In this document: positions 9,049 to 19,338 of the stretch, piece after piece
Numbering within the stretch: position 1 is the stretch's first letter
How the letters are laid out: every line of letters begins with the position of its first letter
From: Oricola sp.
GTDB taxonomy: Bacteria > Pseudomonadota > Alphaproteobacteria > Rhizobiales > Rhizobiaceae
Length of the DNA stretch: 64,000 nucleotides
Assembly (NCBI RefSeq): GCF_022763245.1
Contig: NZ_JALEGV010000014.1
Coordinates: 62,001 to 126,000, forward strand
Reading direction: 5' to 3'
Position numbers and translations under genes: made by a program
The notes under the pieces: model-generated
What the model was told of the DNA's origin: nothing
Seen by the model: the letters and a program-made list of their open reading frames with translations, nothing else
Database searches by the model: none

Positions 9049-9969
9049 ATGTCCATTCTCGTCAACAAAGACACCAAGGTCCTGGTCCAGGGCCTGACCG
9101 GCAAGACCGGCACCTTCCATACCGAACAGGCGCTCGCCTATCACGGCACCCAGATGGTCGCCGGCATTCACCCCAAGAAGGGCGGCGAGAAATGGGTCGC
9201 CGGCGACGGCGCGGGCGAAAAGGCCGGCGCCGAGCTGCCGATCTTCGCCAGCGTCGGCGAAGCCAAGGAAGCGACCGGCGCCGACGCGTCGGTGATCTAC
9301 GTCCCGCCGGCAGGCGCGGCCGCCGCGATCATCGAGGCGATCGAAGCCGAGATCCCGCTGATCGTCTGCATCACCGAGGGCATCCCGGTGCTCGACATGG
9401 TCACCGTCAAGGCACGGCTGGAGAAGTCGAATTCGCGCCTGATCGGCCCGAACTGCCCGGGCGTGCTGACGCCGGAGGAGTGCAAGATCGGCATCATGCC
9501 GGGCTCCATCTTCAAGAAGGGCAATGTCGGCATCCTGTCGCGCTCCGGCACGCTGACCTACGAGGCCGTGTTCCAGACGACCAATGAGGGCCTCGGCCAG
9601 ACGACGGCCGTCGGCATCGGCGGCGACCCGGTCAAGGGCACCGAGTTCATCGACGTGCTTGAGATGTTCCTCGCCGACGACGAGACCCAGTCGATCATCA
9701 TGATTGGCGAGATCGGCGGCTCGGCCGAGGAAGACGCCGCCCAGTTCCTCAAGGACGAGGCCAAGAAAGGCCGCTCCAAGCCGATGGTGGGCTTCATCGC
9801 CGGTCGCACGGCGCCTCCCGGACGCACCATGGGCCATGCCGGCGCGGTGATCTCCGGCGGCAAGGGCGGCGCGGAAGACAAGATCGCGGCGATGGAAGAT
9901 GCGGGCATCCGCGTTTCACCGTCGCCGGCGCAGCTCGGCAAGACGCTTGTCGAGGTGCTGAAAGGCTGA
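9049..9969 (+). CDS. sucD: succinyl-CoA synthetase, alpha subunit
   Basis: A 306-residue protein beginning [21 protein letters not shown] with the CoA-binding Rossmann domain. The GPNCPG motif and the ligase domain follow; the phosphorylated active-site histidine lies in MGHAGAVI, and [15 protein letters not shown] is the usual signature. It forms the SucCD heterotetramer. The start ATG 9049 is 49 bases after the small membrane protein. The next 145 bases before sucA contain a strong hairpin. Confidence 0.96.
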   Translation: MSILVNKDTKVLVQGLTGKTGTFHTEQALAYHGTQMVAGIHPKKGGEKWVAGDGAGEKAGAELPIFASVGEAKEATGADASVIYVPPAGAAAAIIEAIEAEIPLIVCITEGIPVLDMVTVKARLEKSNSRLIGPNCPGVLTPEECKIGIMPGSIFKKGNVGILSRSGTLTYEAVFQTTNEGLGQTTAVGIGGDPVKGTEFIDVLEMFLADDETQSIIMIGEIGGSAEEDAAQFLKDEAKKGRSKPMVGFIAGRTAPPGRTMGHAGAVISGGKGGAEDKIAAMEDAGIRVSPSPAQLGKTLVEVLKG

Positions 9970-9979
9970 CGACGGGATC

Positions 9980-10004
9980 GGCGGGGCGGCACGGTCGCCC
10001 CGCC
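9980..10004 (+). other. GC-rich hairpin between sucD and sucA
   Basis: A nine-base-pair perfect stem GGCGGGGCG / CGCCCCGCC closes a seven-base loop, 11 bases after the sucD stop. No T run follows, so it is more likely an mRNA processing or stability element inside the operon than a full terminator. Confidence 0.5.
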
Positions 10005-10114
10005 GCCCGGATTTCGTTGGGGCAAGGCGGCGCAGACCGCCGAGGAAACGCAAAGCGCGCACAGCGCATCAAATCCAAGGACAGGGCGATACCGGCCCGC
10101 GCAAGGTGAAGCAA

Positions 10115-13102
10115 ATGGCACGCACCGATGAACTGAACGACCTCTTTGCCTCGACGTCGTTCCTGTATGGCGGCAACGCCCATTACATCGAGGAACTCTA
10201 CGCACAGTACCAGGACGATCCTGCGTCCCTGCCGGTGGAATGGCAGGCCTTCTTCGGCGAGTTGCAGGACAAGCCCGACGATGTGCGCAAGAACGCCCGT
10301 GGCGCCTCCTGGGAGCGCGACAACTGGCCGTTGACGCCGAATGGCGAACTGACGTCGGCGCTCGACGGCAACTGGGGCGAAGTCGAGGCGCATGTGGGCG
10401 CCAAGCTGAAGGAGAAGGCCGTCGCCGCCGGCGCGCCGACCTCCGAGGCCGACATCCTGCAGGCGCAGCGCGATTCCGTGCGCGCGATCATGATGATCCG
10501 CGCCTACCGCATGCGCGGCCATCTGCACGCCAATCTCGACCCGCTCGGCATCGCCGGCGTGAAAGAGGATTACGACGAGCTCGATCCCAAGGCCTACGGC
10601 TTCACGGAGGCCGATTACGGCCGTCGCATCTTCATCGACAACGTGCTCGGGCTGGAATACGCGACCATCCCCGAGATGCTCGACATCCTCAAGCGCACCT
10701 ATTGCTCCACCATCGGCGTGGAGTTCATGCACATCTCCAATCCGCAGGAGAAGTCCTGGATCCAGCAGCGCATCGAGGGTCCGGACAAGGGCGTGGCGTT
10801 CACCGCCAACGGCAAGAAGGCGATCCTGCAGAAGCTGGTCGAGGCGGAAGGCTTCGAGCAGTTCATCGACGTCAAGTACAAGGGCACCAAGCGCTTCGGC
10901 CTGGATGGCGGCGAGGCGCTGATCCCGGCGCTGGAACAAATCATCAAGCGCGGCGGCGCGATGGGGCTGAGGGACATCGTCTTCGGCATGGCCCACCGCG
11001 GCCGCCTCAACGTGCTCAGCCAGGTGATGGCGAAGCCGCATCGCGCCATCTTCCACGAGTTCAAGGGCGGCTCCTTCACCCCTGACGAGGTGGAAGGCTC
11101 CGGCGACGTGAAATACCATCTCGGCGCCTCTTCGGACCGCGAATTCGACGGCAACAAGGTGCACCTGTCGCTGACCGCCAACCCCTCGCACCTGGAAATC
11201 GTCAACCCGGTGGTGATGGGCAAGGCGCGCGCCAAGCAGGACCAGATCGCCGGCGGCGCGCAGCGCGACGAGGTCGTGCCGCTTGAGGATCGCGCCAAGG
11301 TGATGGCGCTGCTGATCCATGGCGACGCGGCCTTCGCCGGCCAGGGCGTCGTGCCGGAATGCCTCGGCCTGTCGGCCCTGCGCGGCCACCGCGTCGCGGG
11401 CACCGTGCATTTCATCATCAACAACCAGATCGGCTTCACCACCAATCCGCGCTTCTCTCGGTCTTCGCCCTATCCGTCGGATGTGGCCAAGATGATCGAG
11501 GCGCCGATCTTCCACGTGAATGGCGACGACCCGGAAGCCGTGGTCTACGCCGCCAAGGTGGCGACCGAGTTCCGGATGATGTTCCACAAGCCGGTCGTCA
11601 TCGACATGTTCTGCTACCGCCGCTTCGGCCACAACGAGGGCGACGAGCCGGCGTTCACGCAGCCGCTGATGTACAAGAAGATCCGCACGCACAAGACGAC
11701 CGCGCAGATCTATGCCGACCAGCTGATCGCCGAGGGGCTGATCACGGTCGACGAGTACGACAAGATGAAGTCGGACTGGCGCGAGACGCTCGAGGTCGAG
11801 TTCCAGGCGGGCGATTCCTTCAAGCCGAACAAGGCCGACTGGCTGGACGGCAAGTGGTCGGGCCTGTCCAAGGCCGACAACCAGGACGAGCGTCGGCGCG
11901 GCAAGACCGCCGTGCCGATGAAGACCCTGAAGGAGATCGGCAAGAAGCTGACGGCGGTGCCGGAAGGCTTCAACGTCCACCGCACGGTCAAGCGCTTCAT
12001 GGACAACCGCGCCAAGATGATCGAGACCGGCGAGGGCATCGACTGGGCGACCGCCGAGGCGCTCGCCTTCGGTTCGCTCGTGCAGGAAGGATACGGCGTG
12101 CGCCTGTCCGGCCAGGACTGCGAGCGCGGCACCTTCTCGCAGCGCCACTCGGTGCTCTACGACCAGGAAGACGAGAGCCGCTACGTTCCGCTCAACGCCA
12201 TCTCCGCCGGCCAGGGCCGCTACGAGGTCATCAACTCGATGCTCTCGGAAGAGGCGGTGCTGGGCTTCGAATACGGCTACTCGCTGGCCGAGCCGAACGG
12301 GCTGACGCTCTGGGAAGCGCAGTTCGGCGACTTCGCCAATGGCGCGCAGGTGCTGTTCGACCAGTTCATCTCGTCGGGCGAACGCAAGTGGCTGCGCATG
12401 TCGGGTCTGGTCTGCCTCCTGCCGCACGGCTATGAGGGGCAGGGCCCCGAGCACTCCTCGGCGCGCCTCGAGCGCTACCTGCAGATGTGCGCGGAAGACA
12501 ACATGCAGGTCGCCAACTGCACGACGCCGGCCAACTACTTCCACATCCTGCGCCGCCAGTTGAAGCGCGACTTCCGCAAGCCGCTGATCCTGATGACGCC
12601 GAAATCGCTGCTGCGCCACAAGCGCGCGGTGTCGACGCTGTCGGAGATGTCGGGCGAGAGCGCCTTCCACCGCCTCTTGTGGGACGATGCGGAGAACAAG
12701 GATTCCGAGACCAAGCTGGTGACGGATTCCAAGATTCGCCGCGTCATCATGTGCACGGGCAAGGTCTATTACGACCTGTTGGAGGAGCGCGAGGCGCGGG
12801 GTGTCAACGACATCTACCTGCTGCGCCTCGAACAGCTCTACCCGTTCCCGGCCAAGGCGCTGATCACCGAATTGTCGCGGTTCAAGAATGCCGACATGGT
12901 CTGGTGCCAGGAAGAGCCGAAGAACATGGGCGCATGGTCATTCATCGATCCGTATCTGGAATGGGTGCTGGCGCATATCAACGCCAAGCATCAGCGCGTG
13001 CGCTACACCGGCCGCGCCGCTTCCGCCTCGACCGCGACGGGTCTGATGTCGAAACACAAGGAGCAGCTTGCCGCCTTCCTCGAGGACGCCCTCGGGGACT
13101 GA
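10115..13102 (+). CDS. sucA: 2-oxoglutarate dehydrogenase E1 component
   Basis: A 995-residue thiamine-diphosphate-dependent decarboxylase, E1 of the 2-oxoglutarate dehydrogenase complex. ATG 10115 is preferred over the in-frame GTG 10106 because AAGGTG lies just upstream and [11 protein letters not shown] fits the family start. The N-terminal peptide ([19 protein letters not shown]) docks E2. Family motifs include the [11 protein letters not shown] block, [21 protein letters not shown] in the ThDP site and the [16 protein letters not shown] segment. It decarboxylates 2-oxoglutarate and succinylates the lipoyl group of SucB. Confidence 0.97.
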   Translation: MARTDELNDLFASTSFLYGGNAHYIEELYAQYQDDPASLPVEWQAFFGELQDKPDDVRKNARGASWERDNWPLTPNGELTSALDGNWGEVEAHVGAKLKEKAVAAGAPTSEADILQAQRDSVRAIMMIRAYRMRGHLHANLDPLGIAGVKEDYDELDPKAYGFTEADYGRRIFIDNVLGLEYATIPEMLDILKRTYCSTIGVEFMHISNPQEKSWIQQRIEGPDKGVAFTANGKKAILQKLVEAEGFEQFIDVKYKGTKRFGLDGGEALIPALEQIIKRGGAMGLRDIVFGMAHRGRLNVLSQVMAKPHRAIFHEFKGGSFTPDEVEGSGDVKYHLGASSDREFDGNKVHLSLTANPSHLEIVNPVVMGKARAKQDQIAGGAQRDEVVPLEDRAKVMALLIHGDAAFAGQGVVPECLGLSALRGHRVAGTVHFIINNQIGFTTNPRFSRSSPYPSDVAKMIEAPIFHVNGDDPEAVVYAAKVATEFRMMFHKPVVIDMFCYRRFGHNEGDEPAFTQPLMYKKIRTHKTTAQIYADQLIAEGLITVDEYDKMKSDWRETLEVEFQAGDSFKPNKADWLDGKWSGLSKADNQDERRRGKTAVPMKTLKEIGKKLTAVPEGFNVHRTVKRFMDNRAKMIETGEGIDWATAEALAFGSLVQEGYGVRLSGQDCERGTFSQRHSVLYDQEDESRYVPLNAISAGQGRYEVINSMLSEEAVLGFEYGYSLAEPNGLTLWEAQFGDFANGAQVLFDQFISSGERKWLRMSGLVCLLPHGYEGQGPEHSSARLERYLQMCAEDNMQVANCTTPANYFHILRRQLKRDFRKPLILMTPKSLLRHKRAVSTLSEMSGESAFHRLLWDDAENKDSETKLVTDSKIRRVIMCTGKVYYDLLEEREARGVNDIYLLRLEQLYPFPAKALITELSRFKNADMVWCQEEPKNMGAWSFIDPYLEWVLAHINAKHQRVRYTGRAASASTATGLMSKHKEQLAAFLEDALGD

Positions 13103-13142
13103 CGCAAGCGCCGAACACCCAATCGATCTGGAAAGTCTGAAC

Positions 13143-14363
13143 ATGGCAAAAGAAATCCGCGTTCCCACCCTCGGCGAATCGGTCACCGAAGCGACGATCG
13201 GCCAGTGGTTCAAGAAGGTCGGCGACGCCGTCGCCGACGGCGAGACCCTGCTGGAGCTTGAAACCGACAAGGTGACGCTCGAAGTGCCCGCGCCCGCCGC
13301 CGGCACGCTGGGCGAGATCATCGCCAAGGAAGGCGAGACCGTCGAGGTCGACGCGCTTCTCGGCATGCTGACCGAGCGCGAGGGCGCTGCTGCCGCCGCG
13401 CCGGCCAAAGAGGAAAAGAAGGACGAGGCGCCGAAGGCGGCGCCTGCTCCTGCCGCCGCAGAGCCCGCCGGCGACATGCCGCCGGCGCCGTCGGCCGCCA
13501 AGATGATGGCCGACAAGGGCGTCGCCGCAGGCGAGGTTTCCGGCTCGGGCAAGCGCGGCCAGATCCTCAAGGGCGACGTGATCGACGCGCTGGCCGCCGG
13601 TTCGGCCGCGCCGCAGGCCGAGACGCCGAAGGCCGCGCGCCCGGCGTCGCCGGCCGAAGATGCGGCCCGCGAGGAACGCGTGCGCATGACCAAGCTGCGC
13701 CAGACCATCGCGCGGCGCCTGAAGGACGCGCAGAACACGGCGGCCATGCTGACCACCTACAACGAGGTGGACATGACGGCGGTCATAGAGATGCGCAAGA
13801 AATACAAGGACCTGTTCGAGAAGAAGCACGGCGTGAAGCTCGGCTTCATGGGCTTCTTCACCAAGGCGGTCACGCACGCGCTGCAGGAAGTCCCGGCGGT
13901 CAATGCCGAGATCGACGGCACCGACGTCATCTACAAGCATTTCTGCCACATCGGCGTGGCCGTCGGCACCGACAAGGGCCTCGTCGTGCCGGTGGTGCGC
14001 GACGCGGACCAGATGTCGATCGCCGAGGTCGAGAAGGAAATCGGCCGGCTCGGCAAGGCCGCGCGCGACGGCAAGCTCGGCATGGCCGACATGCAGGGCG
14101 GCACCTTCACGATCTCCAATGGCGGCGTCTACGGCTCGCTGATGTCCTCGCCGATCCTGAACGCGCCGCAGTCGGGCATCCTCGGCATGCACAAGATCCA
14201 GGAACGCCCGATGGCGATCGGCGGCCAGGTGGTCATCCGCCCGATGATGTATCTGGCGCTGTCCTACGATCACCGGATCGTCGACGGCAAGGAAGCCGTG
14301 ACCTTCCTGGTGCGCGTCAAGGAAAGCCTGGAGGATCCGGAACGGCTCGTCCTGGACCTTTAA
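13143..14363 (+). CDS. sucB: dihydrolipoamide succinyltransferase E2 (sucB/odhB)
   Basis: A 406-residue E2. Residues 1-77 form one lipoyl domain with the lipoylated lysine in ETDKVTLEV. An Ala/Pro/Glu linker leads to the E3/E1-binding domain ([12 protein letters not shown]...[11 protein letters not shown], about 120-155), another linker, and the catalytic acyltransferase domain ending with the active-site [16 protein letters not shown]. It transfers succinyl to CoA and forms the core of the complex. Start ATG 13143 lies 40 bases after sucA. Confidence 0.97.
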   Translation: MAKEIRVPTLGESVTEATIGQWFKKVGDAVADGETLLELETDKVTLEVPAPAAGTLGEIIAKEGETVEVDALLGMLTEREGAAAAAPAKEEKKDEAPKAAPAPAAAEPAGDMPPAPSAAKMMADKGVAAGEVSGSGKRGQILKGDVIDALAAGSAAPQAETPKAARPASPAEDAAREERVRMTKLRQTIARRLKDAQNTAAMLTTYNEVDMTAVIEMRKKYKDLFEKKHGVKLGFMGFFTKAVTHALQEVPAVNAEIDGTDVIYKHFCHIGVAVGTDKGLVVPVVRDADQMSIAEVEKEIGRLGKAARDGKLGMADMQGGTFTISNGGVYGSLMSSPILNAPQSGILGMHKIQERPMAIGGQVVIRPMMYLALSYDHRIVDGKEAVTFLVRVKESLEDPERLVLDL

Positions 14364-14408
14364 GGGAGGCTTCGATGATCCGCGCCGGCCGCAAGACAGG
14401 TGCGGATC

Positions 14409-15164
14409 ATGTCCGGTGACGCCAAGACGCTGCTGGTCACCGGCGGGTCGCGCGGCATCGGCAGGGCCGTGGCGCTTCTCGCAGGTGAACGGGGCTGGCG
14501 CGTCGCGGTGAACTACGCCCAGGACGAGGCCGCCGCGGCGCAGACCGTCGCGACCATCGAGGCCGCCGGAGGCGAAGCGTTTTCCGTGCGGGCGGACGTG
14601 GCACGCGAGGCCGACATCCTCGCGATGTTTGCCGCGGTGGATGCGCGATGGGCCCGGCTCGACGGGCTGGTCAACAATGCCGGCGTGGTCGACGTGCCGG
14701 CGCGGGTCGATGAGATGAGCGTCGAGAGGCTGTCGCGAATGTTCGCGATCAACATCACGGGGTCCTTCCTCTGTGCGCGCGAGGCGGTGAAACGCATGTC
14801 GACGCGTCATGGCGGCAAGGGCGGCGCGATCGTCAACCTGTCGTCCGCCGCGGCGTCGCTCGGCTCGCCCGGGCAATATGTCGATTATGCCGCGTCGAAG
14901 GGCGCGATCGATACGATGACCGTCGGGCTGGCGCGCGAAGTCGCCGCCGAAGGCGTCCGCGTCAACGCGGTGCGGCCCGGCATCATCGACACGGACATCC
15001 ACGCATCCGGCGGTCTGCCGGATCGGGTGGCGCAAATGCGGGACATGGTCCCGATGAAACGTGAGGGCACGGCGCTCGAAGTGGCGCATGCCATCCTGTA
15101 TCTTCTGTCGGACGAGGCGTCCTATTCCACGGGCGCGGTTCTCGATGTGACGGGCGGACGCTAG
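14409..15164 (+). CDS. short-chain dehydrogenase/reductase (SDR) in the 2-oxoglutarate dehydrogenase operon
   Basis: A 251-residue classical SDR. The cofactor motif TGGSRGIG, the structural NNAG, the active-site Ser in LSSAAASLG and the Tyr-x3-Lys pair (YAASK) are all intact; PGIIDTDIH and the C-terminal [11 protein letters not shown] are typical. ATG 14409 is chosen because AAGACAGG precedes it; GTG 14400 is possible. Many homologs reduce sugars or ketones; substrate unknown. It lies between sucB and lpdA on the same strand with a 20-base gap to lpdA, so it is an operon member, as often seen in rhizobia. Confidence 0.85.
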   Translation: MSGDAKTLLVTGGSRGIGRAVALLAGERGWRVAVNYAQDEAAAAQTVATIEAAGGEAFSVRADVAREADILAMFAAVDARWARLDGLVNNAGVVDVPARVDEMSVERLSRMFAINITGSFLCAREAVKRMSTRHGGKGGAIVNLSSAAASLGSPGQYVDYAASKGAIDTMTVGLAREVAAEGVRVNAVRPGIIDTDIHASGGLPDRVAQMRDMVPMKREGTALEVAHAILYLLSDEASYSTGAVLDVTGGR

Positions 15165-15184
15165 TTTTCAAGGAAAGGTGGATT

Positions 15185-16594
15185 ATGGCCTATGACGTTG
15201 TAGTGATCGGATCGGGACCGGGCGGCTATGTGTGCGCCGTGAAATGCGCGCAGCTTGGCCTGAAGACCGCGATCGTGGAGAAGCGGGCGACGCTCGGCGG
15301 CACCTGCCTGAACATCGGCTGCATTCCGTCGAAGGCCCTGCTGCAGGCCTCCGAACACTTCGTCGCGGCCGAGCACACGCTGCCGAAGATGGGCGTCAAG
15401 GTCGGCAAGCCTAAGCTCGACCTGAAGGCGATGCTCGCCCACAAGGACGCGACCGTGAAATCCAACGTCGACGGCGTCGCCTTCCTGATGAAGAAGAACA
15501 AGATCGACTGGATGACCGGCACCGGCAAGGTCCTCGGCGAGGGCAAGGTCTCGGTGACCGGCGAGGACGGCAAGGAGCAGGAGATCGAGGCGAAGAACAT
15601 CGTCATCGCCACCGGCTCGGACGTCGCCGGCATTCCGGGCGTGGAGGTCGATTTCGACGAGAAGGTGATCGTGTCGTCGACCGGCGCGCTCGACCTCGCC
15701 AAGGTGCCCGGCCACATGGTCGTGGTCGGCGGCGGCGTGATCGGGCTCGAACTCGGTTCGGTGTGGAAGCGCCTCGGCGCCGAGGTCACCGTGGTCGAAT
15801 ATCTCGACACGATCCTCGGCGGCATGGACGGCGAAGTCTCCAAGCAGTTCCAGCGCATGCTGGAGAAGCAGGGCATGAAGTTCAATCTCGGCGCCAAGGT
15901 GACCGGCGTGACCAAGGCGGGCAAGGGCGCCCAGGTGACCTTCGAGCCCGCCAAGGGCGGCGATGCGGTGACGCTCGACGCCGACGTCGTGCTCGTCGCC
16001 ACGGGCCGCAAGCCCTACACGGAAGGCCTCGGACTCGAGAAGGCCGGCGTCGTGCTCGACGAGCGCGGCCGCGTCCAGATCAACGAGCACTGGCAGACCT
16101 CGGTCACCGGCATCTATGCGCTGGGCGACGTGGTGATCGGCCCGATGCTGGCGCACAAGGCCGAGGACGAGGGCATGGCGGTTGCCGAGATCATCGCCGG
16201 CCAGCACGGTCACGTGAATTACGACGTCATTCCGGGCGTGGTCTACACCGAGCCGGAAGTCGCCTCCGTCGGCAAGACCGAGGAAGAGCTTAAGAAGGCC
16301 GACATCGAATACACGTCCGGCAAGTTCCCCTTCGCCGCCAATGGTCGCGCCCGCGCCATGCTGGCGACCGACGGCTTCGTGAAGATCCTGGCCGACAAGA
16401 AGACCGACCGGGTGCTCGGCGTGCACATGGTGGGCCACGGCGTCGGCGAGATGATCCACGAGGCGGCCGTGCTGATGGAATTCGGCGGATCCTCCGAAGA
16501 TCTCGCGCGCACCTGCCACGCCCATCCGACCATGTCGGAATCCGTGCGCGAGGCGGCGCTCGCCACGGCCTTCGGCAAGCCGATCCACATGTGA
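15185..16594 (+). CDS. lpdA: dihydrolipoyl dehydrogenase E3
   Basis: A 469-residue flavoprotein disulfide reductase. It has an FAD-binding [10 protein letters not shown] start, the redox-active disulfide [13 protein letters not shown], an NAD-binding [13 protein letters not shown], the second FAD motif YALGDV and the C-terminal His-Glu pair (HAHPTMSE) of the active site. It reoxidises the dihydrolipoyl group of SucB with NAD. ATG 15185 follows an AAGGAAAGG site. It ends the TCA gene cluster; no clear terminator hairpin follows. Confidence 0.97.
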   Translation: MAYDVVVIGSGPGGYVCAVKCAQLGLKTAIVEKRATLGGTCLNIGCIPSKALLQASEHFVAAEHTLPKMGVKVGKPKLDLKAMLAHKDATVKSNVDGVAFLMKKNKIDWMTGTGKVLGEGKVSVTGEDGKEQEIEAKNIVIATGSDVAGIPGVEVDFDEKVIVSSTGALDLAKVPGHMVVVGGGVIGLELGSVWKRLGAEVTVVEYLDTILGGMDGEVSKQFQRMLEKQGMKFNLGAKVTGVTKAGKGAQVTFEPAKGGDAVTLDADVVLVATGRKPYTEGLGLEKAGVVLDERGRVQINEHWQTSVTGIYALGDVVIGPMLAHKAEDEGMAVAEIIAGQHGHVNYDVIPGVVYTEPEVASVGKTEEELKKADIEYTSGKFPFAANGRARAMLATDGFVKILADKKTDRVLGVHMVGHGVGEMIHEAAVLMEFGGSSEDLARTCHAHPTMSESVREAALATAFGKPIHM

Positions 16595-16634
16595 CGCCAG
16601 GCGGGTCAAGACAGGCGATACGCGCTGCGGGAAT

Positions 16635-16644
16635 TAAACGTTTA
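16635..16644. promoter_or_regulatory. short perfect palindrome upstream of the MipA-like gene
   Basis: TAAACGTTTA is a ten-base perfect palindrome in the AT-rich 135-base gap between lpdA and the MipA/OmpV gene. It may be part of a promoter or operator; nothing more can be shown. Confidence 0.25.
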
Positions 16645-16729
16645 CTGTTTCCGGTTACGCTGTCTTAACCACGGGATGCGGCGCGTATTGGCCGCCTCCT
16701 CCTTTTGACGGAACTGAAGGATCAGTGAT

Positions 16730-17530
16730 TTGTTCACCGCGTATCGCCGTCCGGCGCATTCGGTACTTGTTTCCCTCGCCATCGTCAGCCCGCTTGCCGG
16801 CGCTGCCTTCCTCGCCGGTCCGGCGGCCGCCGACGGCAGCGCTCCGGGCATCGAATTCGAGCTCGGGGGCGGCGGCGTCGTCGCGCCTCGCTACGAAGGG
16901 GCGTCCGACTATCTTCTGAGCCCCTATCCGACGTTCCGCCTCAAACGGCTGACCCTGCCGAACGGTTTCCAGATCGGCGGCGGCGACGGCATGGGCCTGT
17001 CCTTCTATCCGTCTTTCACCTTCCGCGGCGAACGCAAGGCCGCGGACAACCCGGAACTGGCCGGGCTCGACGATGTCGATTCCGCAGTCGAGCTGGGTGC
17101 CGGCGTCGGCTATGCGACGCCCTATTGGAAGGTCTTTGCCGAAGTCCGTCGCGGCTTCAGCGGCCATGAGGGCTATGTCGGGGAGATCGGCGCCGATCTG
17201 GTCGCCTATCCGACGGATCGCCTGTCGGTGTCCGTCGGTCCGCGCGCCTCGTTCGCCGACGGCGCCTACATGGACACCTATTTCGGCGTGTCGGCGTCGG
17301 AAGCGCAGAATTCGGGGCTGTCGGAGTTCGATGCCGGCGCGGGCTTCAAGTCGATCGGCGTGGAAGCGTCGGCGCGCTATGCGCTGCTCGACGCCTGGGC
17401 CGTGGAATCGTCTGCCGGATACAGCCGGCTGGTCGGCGATGCGGCCGATTCTCCTGTCACCGGCATCGGATCGCGCGACCAGTTTTCATTCCGGCTGGGT
17501 GTCGTTCGCGAATTCAAGGTCGACTTCTGA
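16730..17530 (+). CDS. MipA/OmpV-family outer-membrane protein
   Basis: About 266 residues with a signal peptide (hydrophobic run to residue about 35, AAADG cleavage region) and a mature part of alternating aromatic and polar residues expected of a beta-barrel. GGGGVVAPRYEGASDYLLSP and YPTFRLKR are typical of the MipA/OmpV family, and the last residue is Phe, as barrels prefer. The apparent start is TTG 16730 eight bases after GAAGGA; no ATG lies nearby in frame. In E. coli MipA scaffolds murein enzymes; other members have porin-like roles. The role here is not defined. Confidence 0.8.
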   Translation: MFTAYRRPAHSVLVSLAIVSPLAGAAFLAGPAAADGSAPGIEFELGGGGVVAPRYEGASDYLLSPYPTFRLKRLTLPNGFQIGGGDGMGLSFYPSFTFRGERKAADNPELAGLDDVDSAVELGAGVGYATPYWKVFAEVRRGFSGHEGYVGEIGADLVAYPTDRLSVSVGPRASFADGAYMDTYFGVSASEAQNSGLSEFDAGAGFKSIGVEASARYALLDAWAVESSAGYSRLVGDAADSPVTGIGSRDQFSFRLGVVREFKVDF

Positions 17531-17555
17531 TCGGAGGCCGACCTCGAAGGCGCCG

Positions 17556-17756
17556 TCATTCGGACGGCGCGCTCGGAACGATCTCGTCGGGCACGTCGAT
17601 CGTCACCTCGACGTCGTTGCCGCCGCTCAGCGCACCGGAATTGTAAAGATACAGTCCGCCGACGGCCAGCACGATCAGCAGCACGAGGGCGATGAACCAG
17701 CCGGCGCCGGTTCCGTTCGTATAAACGATCTTCGTTTCACGGTCCTGAGTCGTCAT
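17556..17756 (-). CDS. small single-helix membrane protein (hypothetical)
   Basis: A 66-residue protein. The start at 17756 is preferred because AGGAG lies seven bases upstream, whereas the earlier ATG at 17762 lies too close to it. A polar N-terminus (TTQDRETKIVYTNGTG) precedes one transmembrane helix (about residues 19-40, WFIALVLLIVLAVGGLYLY) and an acidic tail (DVEVTIDVPDEI). No known family. Its stop codon overlaps an eight-base-pair GC-rich hairpin (17550-17570) shared with the end of the MipA-like gene. Confidence 0.65.
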   Translation of the reverse strand: MTTQDRETKIVYTNGTGAGWFIALVLLIVLAVGGLYLYNSGALSGGNDVEVTIDVPDEIVPSAPSE

Positions 17757-17823
17757 GATCATCTCCTGTTTTACATTCAGGCGGACAACGACTCATGTAA
17801 GGGGATGGTTCCATTGCCTTTTC

Positions 17824-17860
17824 GCAAAGAAAACCCGGCGCGCTTGTGGCGACGCCGGGT
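17824..17860 (-). terminator. minus-strand terminator after the small secreted protein gene
   Basis: ACCCGGCG (17833-17840) pairs with CGCCGGGT (17853-17860). On the minus strand the stem is followed by a T-rich tract (TTTTCTTTG). It lies 28 bases after the stop of the gene at 17888-18085. Confidence 0.75.
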
Positions 17861-17887
17861 CTTCGGGTGCTGGAGGCAATGCGACGT

Positions 17888-18085
17888 TCAGGCTTTCTGC
17901 CAGGCGTCGAGGTATTTGATCAGCCAGGCATCGACCGGCATTTGCGCCACTTCCATGGTCTTCAATCTGGAATAGTCGACCGGCGTCTCGTTTTTCGCGA
18001 CCGTGTCATGCATCGGGCATGCAAGAGCGGAGCCCGAAACGAAGAAAGCGGTCGCAAGGCCAAGGCCCAGTGCTTTGTAAGACAT
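17888..18085 (-). CDS. small secreted protein (hypothetical)
   Basis: A 65-residue protein starting at ATG 18085 after an AAGGAG site. Residues 1-22 form a signal peptide ending ALA-CPMHD. The 43-residue mature part starts with a cysteine and has PVDYSRLKTMEVAQMPVDAWLIKYLDAWQ, probably a helix. With Cys next to the cleavage site (SALAC) a lipoprotein is possible, though the lipobox is weak. No family recognised. It has its own terminator downstream and 110 bases separate it from the TraB/GumN gene. Confidence 0.7.
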   Translation of the reverse strand: MSYKALGLGLATAFFVSGSALACPMHDTVAKNETPVDYSRLKTMEVAQMPVDAWLIKYLDAWQKA

Positions 18086-18195
18086 GCGCTGCTCCTTTGC
18101 TCATCCGGCAAGGACCGGATTCACGCAGCGTAACCCGAGTGTCGCGAATCACCAATATTGCGGGCGATCACAAATTCAGGAGGTCGTCCGGCGTC

Positions 18196-19278
18196 TCACT
18201 CGTAGAGCGGCGTCACGGTGTAGCCGGCCTTGTCGATCAGCGCGGCCAGGCCACGCTCTCCCGGCAGGTGGAGGGCGCCCACGGCGATGAAGGCGCCGCC
18301 TTTTTCCAGAAGAGGCAAGGCACGCTCCACCATGGTCTCGTTGCGGATGTGGACGAGGGCTTCCTCGAACTCGGCATAGTCGGCGGCGGCGTCGCTTCCG
18401 TCCTGCGGCTGCGGCGTCACCGCGCGCAGCATGGGCCACACCTTGGCGGTCTGGCCGGAGACATAGAGCTCGATCATGGTCTCGATCATGTCGTCGATGC
18501 GATCGCCATAGGAGACGGTTTCAACGAGGGCGCGCACGTGAAATTCGATGGGCAGCGAGGCCATGGCGTCGAACTGTTCCATGATGGTTTCCAGCCCGAC
18601 CAGTTCCTTGCCGTCGCGCTGGGCGTCCTGGGCGATCTTCACGTCTAGGAAAGGCTTGCCCGCCTGCTTGCGGTCCATCTCGCAAGGCGGCAGCGCGACC
18701 ATGCCGAGGATGAGCCAGGGCTTCATCCGTTCCACCAGGGCGAGCTGGATGCCGCGGGCGGCGAGACCGTCCACCAGGATCCGGCGCTGCTCCTCGGTCA
18801 GGTAATCCGACAGGTCTTCCTTGCCGGTGAACATGGTCAGTTCGGGCTTGGCGAAGATCGCGAGCTGCGCCTTGGCCGGGTCAAGGATTTCGGTGGATTC
18901 GATGGCCACCGTCCCCGACGCGTCGAAGCCGTCGCGGGCGCGGGGCGGCAGGTCGATGAGGCGCTCGTCGGTCAGATGCATGGTGCCGAACAGGTAGGAC
19001 GGTTCGAGGCCCTGCCTGTCGATGCGAAACAGGCGCGTGTCGCCATTGATCGTCGCGGCCGCCTCGTCCATCACCTGCCGATAGGTGTCCGGATCCTCGG
19101 TCTGCATCGCGGTCAGCAGGTTCTCTCCCCGGCAATCGTCCGCCGCGGCGGCCGGCAGGGACTGCATCGCGACCAGCAGCACGGCCAGGAAACTCAGCAT
19201 GAACAACGCATTGGCGAGGCCAAGCGCGGCGAGAAGCGGACCGGACAGCCGGTCGAGGCGGGTCACAAAGGCGTTCAT
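18196..19278 (-). CDS. TraB/GumN-family protein
   Basis: About 360 residues from ATG 19278 (a TTG 18 bases upstream would extend it). An N-terminal hydrophobic segment (LLAALGLANALFMLSFLAVLLVAM) may be a signal anchor. The domain shows the TraB/GumN hallmarks: two GxxH-type motifs, FGTMHLTDERL near the start and VGALHLPGERGLAALIDKAGY near the end, and VAIEST. The family is thought to be metal-dependent peptidase-like, related to Tiki proteases, but the biochemical role in bacteria is unsettled. It is downstream of xerC on the same strand, 60 bases away. Confidence 0.85.
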   Translation of the reverse strand: MNAFVTRLDRLSGPLLAALGLANALFMLSFLAVLLVAMQSLPAAAADDCRGENLLTAMQTEDPDTYRQVMDEAAATINGDTRLFRIDRQGLEPSYLFGTMHLTDERLIDLPPRARDGFDASGTVAIESTEILDPAKAQLAIFAKPELTMFTGKEDLSDYLTEEQRRILVDGLAARGIQLALVERMKPWLILGMVALPPCEMDRKQAGKPFLDVKIAQDAQRDGKELVGLETIMEQFDAMASLPIEFHVRALVETVSYGDRIDDMIETMIELYVSGQTAKVWPMLRAVTPQPQDGSDAAADYAEFEEALVHIRNETMVERALPLLEKGGAFIAVGALHLPGERGLAALIDKAGYTVTPLYE

Positions 19279-19338
19279 GGCGCCAGTCTGGCCCAAAAGC
19301 CCGACGATTCCGTTAAAACGGCCGGCAAAATGCGCGCA

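Noticed and set aside
9794-12670. Very long antisense open frame opposite sucA (958 codons)
   Set aside because: It is a GC-rich shadow frame: composition is dominated by Arg, His, Ala, Val and Asp, and the opposite strand encodes a complete, conserved SucA.
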